Origin: Puniceicoccaceae bacterium
Lineage (GTDB): Bacteria; Verrucomicrobiota; Verrucomicrobiia; Opitutales; Coraliomargaritaceae
DNA length: 5,722 bases
Assembly (NCBI GenBank): GCA_011522825.1
Contig: WTIG01000157.1
Span: 1 to 5,722 of the forward strand
Reading direction: 5' to 3'
Shown here: positions 1 through 5,722 of the stretch, piece after piece
Numbering within the stretch: the stretch's first letter is position 1
Layout of the letters: the number at the start of each line of letters is the position of its first letter
The notes under the pieces: generated by a model
Databases searched by the model: none
Told to the model about the DNA's origin: nothing
Seen by the model: the letters and a program-made list of their open reading frames with translations, nothing else
Program-made: the position numbers and the translations under genes

Positions 1-12
1 CACTAATGATAT

Positions 13-18
13 TATAAT
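13..18 (+). promoter_or_regulatory. possible -10 box upstream of galM
   Basis: A perfect TATAAT hexamer lies about 76 bases before the galM start, inside a 94-base leader that is strongly AT-rich. A matching -35 box would fall just outside the left edge of the window, so it cannot be checked. In DNA this AT-rich such a hexamer is easily found by chance. The rest of bases 1-94 shows no gene, hairpin or operator that I can support. Confidence 0.25.
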
Positions 19-94
19 ATAAAAAAATGAAACTATGAGCCTTTTCACTTTTAAAATAAAAACTTATTAACCATAAACAAAAGCATTAGAAATT

Positions 95-1156
95 ATGCAG
101 ATAACCAAAGAAAATTACGGTACCTTAAAAGATGGGCGACATGTAGATCTCTTTACATTAGTCAATAAACATAAACTAAAGGCACAGATCACCAACTATG
201 GAGGCATCATAGTCCGTTTTGAATGCCCAGATAAGGAAGGCCATTACAACGATATCGTATTAGGAAAAGCTTCATTAGCTGAATACGAAAAGGGACACCC
301 CTGCTTTGGTGCATTAACAGGAAGAGTCGCAGGACGGATTGGAAATGCAGAATTTGAAATTAATGGACAATCCTATCAGCTAGATGCGAATAATGGCCCG
401 AACTGCCTACACGGGGGACTTGACGGATGGCATTTACAAGTTTGGGAAGCCAACATCATCTATGAAAACGGCATTCAAAAGCTTCACCTAAGCTATACCG
501 ATCCTGATGGGCACAATAATTTTCCTGGAACTGTCTCTGCACAGGTTACTTATGCCCTACTAGACAATAATTCATTAGAGATTACCTATCGGGCCCATAC
601 AGATAAAGCCACCCCTTTCAATCCGACTAATCATTGCTATTTTAATTTAGCTGGTGAATCAACCGGGACTAGCACGTTACTCGATCACATTGTGCAAATC
701 GATGCTACAGCAACGGCAAAGACCTCTGATGATATGACTCTCATAGGCGAAAAATCTGAACTCATTGAAGGATTTAATGACCTAAGAAGCCCGATTCGCA
801 TTGGCGATTTAAGCGAATTAAGCACAAAAAATGTCGATAGTCATTATTTTCTCAAAGGCGGACGTACTCAAATGCCTAGACATGTTGCCACTGTAACGCA
901 CCCGCAATCCGGAAGAGTTTTTAAACTATCAACAACAGAACCAGGGGTACAATTCTATACTGCGATCAATCTTTCTGCTGAGGGCCCTGATATTGGGAAA
1001 AATCATAAAGCCTACGAAACCTTGGGGGCCTTTTGCCTTGAAACTCAAGATTACCCAGATAGCGTCCATTATCCATCTATGGGCTCAGCCATTCTTGAAC
1101 CCGATTCCAATTTTTATTCCCGAACCCTCTTTCAAATAGAGACTCTGGAAAACTAA
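95..1156 (+). CDS. galM: galactose mutarotase (aldose 1-epimerase)
   Basis: This cytoplasmic enzyme interconverts the alpha and beta anomers of galactose, glucose and related aldohexoses, usually feeding the Leloir pathway. At 353 residues it has full family length. The opening MQITKENYGTL and the ITNYGGIIV segment (32-40) are typical of the family N-terminus, which supports this ATG although no Shine-Dalgarno sequence precedes it. The expected active-site residues are visible: Arg81 in GRVAGRIGNA, His106 in NCLHGG, His180 in PTNHCYFNL, Asp248 in VDSHYFL, and the catalytic base Glu316 in CLETQDYPD. The conserved TTEPGVQFYT stretch (280-289) is also present. There is no signal peptide. No galK, galT or galE is visible, so the physiological sugar cannot be told from context. 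The flavoprotein gene starts 21 bases after its TAA and may be co-transcribed. Confidence 0.96.
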   Translation: MQITKENYGTLKDGRHVDLFTLVNKHKLKAQITNYGGIIVRFECPDKEGHYNDIVLGKASLAEYEKGHPCFGALTGRVAGRIGNAEFEINGQSYQLDANNGPNCLHGGLDGWHLQVWEANIIYENGIQKLHLSYTDPDGHNNFPGTVSAQVTYALLDNNSLEITYRAHTDKATPFNPTNHCYFNLAGESTGTSTLLDHIVQIDATATAKTSDDMTLIGEKSELIEGFNDLRSPIRIGDLSELSTKNVDSHYFLKGGRTQMPRHVATVTHPQSGRVFKLSTTEPGVQFYTAINLSAEGPDIGKNHKAYETLGAFCLETQDYPDSVHYPSMGSAILEPDSNFYSRTLFQIETLEN

Positions 1157-1177
1157 ATCCAAAGGCAACTAAGCATA

Positions 1178-2413
1178 ATGCCAACGAGAGACCCAAAAAA
1201 AGTCGCAATCATAGGAGGTGGTGCTGCTGGATTCTTTTCTGCACTCACCCTTTCGGAGCTAGACCCGGACGCAGAAATACACCTCTTTGAAAAACGAAAT
1301 CAATGGCTCTCTAAGGTGAAAATTTCTGGCGGTGGTCGGTGTAATGTAACCCATCATTGCTTTGATCCCAAAACGCTTTCCGAAAAATACCCAAGAGGCT
1401 CTAAAGAACTCCGTGCTGCTTTTCACACTTGGCAACCACAGGACACCATCGATTGGTTTGCCCAAAGAAAAGTGCAGTTAAAAGCCGAGGCAGATGGTCG
1501 AATGTTTCCTACTACAGATGACTCACAAACCATTATTAATTGCTTTCTAGAGGAAGCCAGAAAATCAAAAATTAAACTAAAAAAAGGTCATAGCATTGAT
1601 GGCTTGCGTCTCAATTCCGATGGAAGCTTTCTCATCAAAATCAATGGTGAAGACGAAGTCTCTTATACGGCCGTGTGTTTAGCACTTGGGTCCCTAAAAT
1701 CCACACCCTTAGAACATTCCCTACGAAAGTTAGGTCACTCGATTGAATCGCTTGCCCCGTCATTATTTGCCTTCAACGTCAATGACACAAGAACCTATGG
1801 TCTTTCTGGACTGTCTGTTCCAAATGCTGAGGTGTGGGTCGACTCGGTAAAAGAATCACAAAAAGGTCCATTACTTATCACCCACCGTGGCATGAGCGGG
1901 CCTGCAATATTAAAACTCTCTGCATGGGAAGCGAGAAAGCTTCAGGAAAAAAATTACCATTTTGATTTTTCGATTAATTGGCTCGCAGATATTTCTGAAA
2001 GTTCAATTAGGGAAACATTTGAAAATCAACGTATAGAAAATGGTAAGAAAACGTTAAAAAACACCGTACTCTTCGATTTATCACGAAGGCTATGGGAATC
2101 TTTTTTAGCGTATGCCAATATTGCTCCAGAAACGACTTGGTCTCAGTTGTCTAAAAAAAGTTTAGAAGCACTTATCAAAGAACTCACACAAGGAGTTTAC
2201 CAAGCACAAGGAAAGACAACCAATAAAGAAGAATTTGTTACTTGCGGAGGCGTTAAACGCAGAGAAATTAACTTCAAAAAAATGGAGAGTAAATTAGTCC
2301 CTAATTTATACTTTGCTGGTGAGTGTATCGACTTAGATGGTATTACCGGTGGTTTTAACTTTCAGGCTGCATGGACAACAGGACGCATAGCTGGCATGGC
2401 TATGTCCGAGTGA
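1178..2413 (+). CDS. HI0933/YhiN-family NAD(P)/FAD-dependent oxidoreductase
   Basis: This is a 411-residue flavoprotein of the HI0933 (YhiN/BaiN-like) family. Near the N-terminus is a Rossmann dinucleotide-binding motif, IIGGGAAGFF (11-20), followed by a Glu at the end of strand 2 (LFEKR, Glu38) that would hold the FAD ribose. Family signatures follow in order: KISGGGRCNVTHH (48-60), DGRMFPTTDDSQTII (106-120), THRGMSGPAIL (235-245), TCGGVKRREIN (355-365) and the C-terminal FAD motif LYFAGECIDLDGITGGFN (377-394). The ending TGRIAGMAMSE is where the family normally stops, so the TGA is a true stop. E. coli YhiN (RdsA) has been reported to make dihydrouridine in 23S rRNA, and the family also includes clostridial BaiN. 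Which activity applies here cannot be decided from sequence, so I give no symbol. The ATG lies 21 bases after galM. A weak AAAGG at 1161-1165 is 12 bases upstream, further than usual. Confidence 0.93.
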   Translation: MPTRDPKKVAIIGGGAAGFFSALTLSELDPDAEIHLFEKRNQWLSKVKISGGGRCNVTHHCFDPKTLSEKYPRGSKELRAAFHTWQPQDTIDWFAQRKVQLKAEADGRMFPTTDDSQTIINCFLEEARKSKIKLKKGHSIDGLRLNSDGSFLIKINGEDEVSYTAVCLALGSLKSTPLEHSLRKLGHSIESLAPSLFAFNVNDTRTYGLSGLSVPNAEVWVDSVKESQKGPLLITHRGMSGPAILKLSAWEARKLQEKNYHFDFSINWLADISESSIRETFENQRIENGKKTLKNTVLFDLSRRLWESFLAYANIAPETTWSQLSKKSLEALIKELTQGVYQAQGKTTNKEEFVTCGGVKRREINFKKMESKLVPNLYFAGECIDLDGITGGFNFQAAWTTGRIAGMAMSE

Positions 2414-2459
2414 TTTTCAACCTGTTTCAATACTCAGCGCCTTTTGAAAAAATGCTCTG

Positions 2460-2492
2460 CCCGATTGAATTTTATCGGGAAACCTTTTCTTT
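2460..2492 (+). terminator. weak candidate intrinsic terminator after the flavoprotein gene
   Basis: A perfect 6-bp inverted repeat, CCCGAT (2460-2465) and ATCGGG (2474-2479), closes an 8-base loop. It is followed after AAACC by a T-rich run (2485-2492, interrupted by one C). It sits 46 bases after the flavoprotein stop and ends 19 bases before the next start codon. The stem is short and the T run does not directly abut it, so it could equally be chance or a structure in the leader of the small gene. Confidence 0.3.
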
Positions 2493-2498
2493 GTAAGC

Positions 2499-2723
2499 AT
2501 GACAGATTCCGAATTCAGTAAAAAACACCACCAACACTTTTTTGCCAAAACAATTGATTGCGGAATCCAAGCGTCATTTTCGAATGCTCAGGGTAGAAAA
2601 AATTACCACATTCCCAAATCTGAACAGACAAAAGAAGAATCACCCTTAGCGATTGAATCGTTTGCAATCGCACCTGAGCAGTACCATGCTCTGATGGAAC
2701 GAATTAACAGTCTATATGATTAA
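2499..2723 (+). CDS. small hypothetical protein, 74 aa
   Basis: I do not recognise this protein. It has 74 residues, is hydrophilic, and shows no signal peptide, membrane segment, zinc-binding cysteine pair or known motif (its only Cys is in IDCGIQ). The N-terminal part is His/Lys-rich (SKKHHQHFF, 7-15). The middle (about 30-48) is polar and probably flexible. The C-terminal third, from FAIAPEQYHALM to INSLYD, looks like a single amphipathic helix. The ATG at 2499 is the only usual start in this frame, because a TGA stands at 2466-2468. It has no Shine-Dalgarno sequence. It follows the flavoprotein gene by 85 bases in the same direction and ends 7 bases before the convergent TPR gene. The position between two real genes and a residue mix free of obvious shadow bias favour a real gene, but chance is not excluded. 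Confidence 0.55.
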   Translation: MTDSEFSKKHHQHFFAKTIDCGIQASFSNAQGRKNYHIPKSEQTKEESPLAIESFAIAPEQYHALMERINSLYD

Positions 2724-2730
2724 AGTACGA

Positions 2731-4125
2731 TTAGGACTTTGAGTAGAAGTCATCAATCTTCTGTGATACATCACGATAACCGATGTCGATTCCATAAAGT
2801 GCCTTGTACTCTGCCATCGCTTTCTCTGAATCGCCTTGTGATTCGTAGCAGCGACCTAAGTCATAAATAACTTCTTTCTTCAATTCAGTCACCCCAGAGA
2901 TTTCTGATTTAGCTAAGGTCAATTGCTCAGCAGCGAGATCATAGAATTTTTTCTCCATGTAAGATTGTCCAAGTAATACCAAGGCCTTTACACGAATCTT
3001 AGGCGCTCTCAATGCTAACTGAAGCTCCTTGATCGCTCCATCCACATTACCCTTTTGCTTATAAAGTTCACCTAAATCATAACGGTAGCTGAACTCATTA
3101 GGATAACGCTGTACCAAGCTTTCTGCTTGAGTTAAACGGTAATCGTACTCCTCTTTCTGCAGTTTTTCCAACTCTGCCTGCAATGTCGCATCTTCTGGAT
3201 TTTCCTCCAAGCTTGCTTGAACTGCTTCAATTTGTTTAGACATTTTTTCGCGAGTCAATGTAGTCATCAAAGCTTCAAGATTCACGTCAGCTTTACCAGC
3301 ATCAAGGGCACGAGCCTTTGACAACCAATCCATAGCATCATCAAACTCTTCAAGCTTGCGATAGTAATTCACAAGATCCTTCAGTACGTTAATGTTTTCT
3401 GGTTCGGCTTCAGCCTTTTTCAAAGACTCTTCAATTAATGAACGTAAACCTTCTTCACCTGTCTGAGCACGGCTAGATTGCTCAAGTCTTTGTGCTTCAT
3501 CTTCATCTTTGAGTTTCTCTCTAAAGCTTTTCTCTTCTTCCCATTTACCTTTTTCAACCGTTTGCTGAACGGATGCTTTTTTGATGAGGTCTTGCGCTTC
3601 ATCATCTGTAGGGTTGTTTTTAAGAATTATATCGCCTACAGCAATTGCCTTATCCGCTTTCTTTGCTGCAAGGTATTCACGAATTAATTGCTTACCATTC
3701 GCTACATTGGTTTGGTCTAGATTAAATAAATACTCGTATCCTAATAGCGCTGTCTCCACGAGTCCCAGTTCCTTAGCTGCTAAGGCTATAGTTTTATGAG
3801 CCGTAATATTTGAAAAATTGGCATCAATCTGATCTTCTGCCGCTTGTAGTGCTTGCTCAGGATTTTTTTGAATTGCAGACTCATTCACACGGCCAAAAGA
3901 GAGTTTAGCAAAGAATCCAGCTATACCACCACTTTTCGTAGCACCTGCCATCCTGATTTGTGCTTTTCTCAACATCTGTCTAGCTTCGACACAATAAGGA
4001 TTTGCCTTAACAATATTAGATAAAATGCTCGCTGCATAAAAAGGCTCTACTTTAATTAAGCCATTGGCTTTGGAAACGTACTTTTGTACACGAGACTCAA
4101 GTTCTTTGACTGGGATTTCTTTCAT
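2731..4125 (-). CDS. tetratricopeptide repeat (TPR) protein
   Basis: This is a 464-residue, highly charged, helical protein built of TPR units, which normally act as scaffolds for protein partners. No partner can be named. No signal peptide or membrane helix is visible, so it is probably cytoplasmic. TPR-like helix pairs can be placed at about 27-57, 105-138, 140-172, 243-276, 343-373, 377-408 and 415-446; the clearest are YRYDLGELYKQKGNVDGAI and YDLGRCYESQGDSEKAMAEY. Two stretches interrupt them: a Gly-rich basic segment (GATKSGGIAGFFAKLSFG, 61-78) and a charged, probably coiled-coil linker (about 185-240) containing KWEEEKSFREKLKDEDEA. Another charged helix covers about 292-330. The tail GYRDVSQKIDDFY is common at the end of TPR arrays. 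From memory the whole arrangement resembles a Verrucomicrobiota protein type. The ATG is 37 bases after the glmM stop, without a Shine-Dalgarno sequence, and the gene is probably last in the trpD-glmM group. Confidence 0.9.
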   Translation of the reverse strand: MKEIPVKELESRVQKYVSKANGLIKVEPFYAASILSNIVKANPYCVEARQMLRKAQIRMAGATKSGGIAGFFAKLSFGRVNESAIQKNPEQALQAAEDQIDANFSNITAHKTIALAAKELGLVETALLGYEYLFNLDQTNVANGKQLIREYLAAKKADKAIAVGDIILKNNPTDDEAQDLIKKASVQQTVEKGKWEEEKSFREKLKDEDEAQRLEQSSRAQTGEEGLRSLIEESLKKAEAEPENINVLKDLVNYYRKLEEFDDAMDWLSKARALDAGKADVNLEALMTTLTREKMSKQIEAVQASLEENPEDATLQAELEKLQKEEYDYRLTQAESLVQRYPNEFSYRYDLGELYKQKGNVDGAIKELQLALRAPKIRVKALVLLGQSYMEKKFYDLAAEQLTLAKSEISGVTELKKEVIYDLGRCYESQGDSEKAMAEYKALYGIDIGYRDVSQKIDDFYSKS

Positions 4126-4162
4126 AAAAATGGTTGCGATGAAATAGAATAAACTTCCAAGA

Positions 4163-5515
4163 CTAGAGAACCCTTAGACCATTGCAAGCCTCAGTTACAA
4201 CAATTTGCATAACTTTTTTTGCCATTTCTGAGGTTTTTGCTTCAACTAAGATTCGTAATTTGGGCTCAGTGCCTGAATACCTAAGCAAAATTCGCCCCTC
4301 AACCGAAAGCAGTGCCTCTGCCTCGATCAATGCCGATTGCAATCCAAGCAGTTGCTCTAATGGGATTTTTTCCACTACCTTTAAATTTTTTGTCTCTTGA
4401 GGAAACAATTCAATTCCACAACTCAACTCAGACAGAGGCTTATTTTCCGATTGAATGATTCTTAATAACTGTAAAGCCGCAAGCAAACCATCACCAGTGG
4501 GACACACATCACTGAATAAAATATGCCCAGAGGATTCACCGCCTAAATTAGAGCCAATCGCACGCATTTTTTCAGCCACATTTCGATCGCCGACATCCAC
4601 TCGTTCAACTTGACCACCCGCCTCTTTGACCGCAAAATCTAAGCCTAAATTACTTTGTACCGTAACCACTAGAGTATCACTCCCTAAAGCACTGTATTTC
4701 AACGCATCTAACGCATAAATTCCCAGTAAAACATCTCCAGGGACGATCGCCCCTTTCTCATCGCAAACGACCAAACGATCACCGTCTCCGTCATGGGCTA
4801 AGCCAAGATCAGCCCCTGCTTGTAAAACTGCTTCCGAAAGCGAACTCGGGCATTCACTGCCAACGCCCTCGTTTATATTGGAACCATTCGGGTCGACGCC
4901 TAGAAGAACTAAATCTGCACCGTATGCTTTTAACATTTCAGGTGAAGTTTTGAAGGTAGCCCCATTGGCACAATCTAAGACAATCTTCATACCCGATAAG
5001 GCTGACTCCTTCAGTAATCCTGTAAAAGCCTCTGCATAATACCCATAATCAATGTGTTGAGGTTCAGGCAATTCTTCTGCTTGGTAATCCGCCTCAATAG
5101 AATCCACCAAGTCCTCGATACTTTTTTCAATGGAAAGACTGAACTTCTCACCCTTGTGGTTAAATAATTTGATACCGTTATCCGAAGCGGGGTTGTGTGA
5201 AGCCGTTAGAGCAATACCTAAACACGCCTGATACTTTAAAACGCCTAATGCCACTGCTGGTGTTGGAACTACACCTAAAAAAATAACTGACAGTCCGCTA
5301 GCCTCAAAGCCCTTTTGCATCGTACGCTCAAGCACTGTACCACTCGCTCGCGTATCTCAACCAATGATAATCGGTGCTAATTGCTCATGCAATTGATCTG
5401 AGTTCGCTTGCAAAAATTTGGCTAAGGCTAAAGACAGGCGATAGGCAAAAGCTTCTGTCATTGGAAAATCCCCAAAACGCCCACGAATACCATCTGTGCC
5501 AAAATATTTTCCCAT
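4163..5515 (-). pseudogene. glmM: phosphoglucosamine mutase, interrupted by in-frame TGA at codon 53
   Basis: GlmM converts glucosamine-6-phosphate to glucosamine-1-phosphate, the step before GlmU on the way to UDP-GlcNAc for peptidoglycan. Read from ATG 5515 to TAG 4163, the frame has 450 codons, normal for GlmM, with one TGA at codon 53. The N-terminal piece (52 residues) begins MGKYFGTDGIRGRFGDFPMT, carrying the GTDGIRG signature that separates GlmM from other phosphohexomutases. After the stop all motifs remain: DTRASG, the phosphoserine loop TASHNP (Ser106 in full numbering), the metal-binding DGDGDR (242-247), sugar-binding GGESSGH (325-331) and phosphate-binding RYSGTEP (412-418). No other stop or frameshift is present, so the lesion is recent, an error, or tolerated. 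A restart at GTG 5335 would give 390 residues lacking the first strand and GTDGIRG of domain 1, and is unlikely to be active. It lies 44 bases after trpD and 37 before the TPR gene. Identity is near certain; functional status is open. Confidence 0.9.
5357..5359 (-). other. premature TGA codon inside glmM
   Basis: The minus-strand codons around it read ATC ATT GGT TGA GAT ACG CGA, that is I-I-G-stop-D-T-R. Relatives have Arg or Lys at the stop position (G-K-DTR in E. coli GlmM). CGA to TGA is a single transition. TGA is a genuine stop elsewhere in this window: the flavoprotein ends with it at its expected C-terminus, and no other gene here has an internal TGA, so a reassigned code is unlikely. 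Confidence 0.95.
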
Positions 5516-5559
5516 AAAGCAAAACTAAATCATCGTTTATTCAAAAATATCCGCTTAAA

Positions 5560-5722
5560 TTAAATATCCGAATAAAATGCTTTTACTTGATTCAACCACT
5601 CCTGTAAATGGCCCTCTTCAACAATTTTTGTCGCCAAATGTACACCTTCATGAAGATTGGCCACCTTACCGACAGACAAAAACCCTGCCGCCACATTTAA
5701 ATAAATACTATCGCATAAACCC
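5560..5722 (-). CDS. trpD: anthranilate phosphoribosyltransferase, C-terminal end (partial)
   Basis: Only the last 53 codons plus TAA are inside the window; the gene continues past the right edge. TrpD joins anthranilate to PRPP, the second step of tryptophan synthesis. The visible part, starting GLCDSIYLNVAAGF and continuing LSVGKVANLHEGVHLA, matches the family's C-terminal helical end, where an LNAAAxLxVxGKAxxLxEGVxLA pattern is followed by an xxSG-like turn and a final helix (here EEGHLQEWLNQVKAFY). The catalytic and PRPP-binding segments lie outside, so the integrity of the enzyme cannot be judged. It is the upstream neighbour of glmM on the same strand with a 44-base gap that holds no visible terminator, suggesting one transcript. 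A short fragment of this kind leaves some doubt about the family. Confidence 0.8.
   Translation of the reverse strand, partial: GLCDSIYLNVAAGFLSVGKVANLHEGVHLATKIVEEGHLQEWLNQVKAFYSDI

Noticed and set aside
1259..1465. Open frame on the minus strand inside the flavoprotein gene.
   Set aside because: It overlaps the conserved SGGGRCNVTH and YPRG region of the flavoprotein and has no recognisable features.
2444..2475. TTGAAA at 2444-2449 as a -35 box for a promoter of the small gene.
   Set aside because: At a 17-base spacing the -10 position reads GAATTT, matching the consensus at only two positions.
2722..2740. Inverted repeat AAAGT/ACTTT spanning the two convergent stop codons, a possible shared terminator.
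   Set aside because: The stem is only 5 bp, mostly A-T, with a 9-base loop, too weak to support termination in either direction.
3478..3799. Two overlapping open frames on the plus strand inside the TPR gene.
   Set aside because: They are antisense shadows of a Glu/Lys/Ala-rich coding strand. The products are Phe/Leu/Ser-rich with no family likeness, and the opposite strand is clearly coding.
4182..4400. Open frame on the plus strand opposite the end of glmM.
   Set aside because: The minus strand encodes the conserved C-terminal domain of GlmM here, including RYSGTEP; the plus-strand product resembles nothing.
5323..5354. A stem-loop just after the glmM TGA on the minus strand: TACGC pairs with GCGTA, GAGC with GCTT (one G-U), and the 12-base loop contains GGT, at about the place of a bacterial SECIS element.
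   Set aside because: Selenocysteine is not expected at this site: relatives have Arg or Lys, not Cys, and the reaction is not redox. The stem is short with a 2-base bulge, and the bases encode conserved residues anyway. Cys/Sec homologues at this codon and selA/selB/selC in the genome would be needed to revive it.
5357..5359. Reassigned genetic code with TGA read as an amino acid (Trp or Gly).
   Set aside because: Trp or Gly would not match the Arg/Lys expected. The other long genes contain no internal TGA, and the flavoprotein ends with TGA at its natural C-terminus.

Overview
The window reads as an ordinary, AT-rich (about 40 % G+C by eye) bacterial chromosome segment with dense housekeeping genes and almost no intergenic space. 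I see no phage, transposon, CRISPR, tRNA or rRNA signal. The lineage is uncertain. The TPR protein at 2731-4125, with its split architecture and charged WEEE/FREKLKDEDEA linker, resembles a protein type I associate from memory with Verrucomicrobiota (Opitutae-like). The flavoprotein is the variant with KISGGGRCNVTH and YPRG motifs, seen in Bacteroidota and PVC bacteria. I therefore tentatively suggest a Verrucomicrobiota genome or metagenome bin.

Layout: two gene groups point at each other. On the + strand are a complete galactose mutarotase (galM, 95-1156), an HI0933/YhiN-family FAD protein (1178-2413, 21 bases later) and a small unrecognised protein (2499-2723). On the - strand, read from the right edge leftwards, are the last 53 codons of trpD (5560-5722), glmM (4163-5515) and a cytoplasmic TPR-repeat protein (2731-4125). 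These follow each other with gaps of 44 and 37 bases and are probably co-transcribed. The groups meet with only 7 bases between the stop codons at 2723 and 2731.

The main anomaly is in glmM. The 450-codon reading frame is intact from a proper ATG at 5515 and has every family motif, but codon 53 is TGA, exactly where the conserved Arg/Lys of the G-(R/K)-DTR motif should be. A caller that takes the longest open frame would start at GTG 5335 and miss the first 60 residues, including the GTDGIRG motif. A single CGA-to-TGA change explains it. The likeliest causes are a recent nonsense mutation or a sequencing/assembly error in a gene that is usually essential.

Functionally the genes form no single pathway: hexose anomer interconversion (GalM), a flavoenzyme possibly linked to rRNA dihydrouridine formation, tryptophan biosynthesis (TrpD), supply of glucosamine-1-phosphate for peptidoglycan (GlmM) and a protein-interaction scaffold (TPR). 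I found nothing that supports a new defence, mobile or signalling system here.
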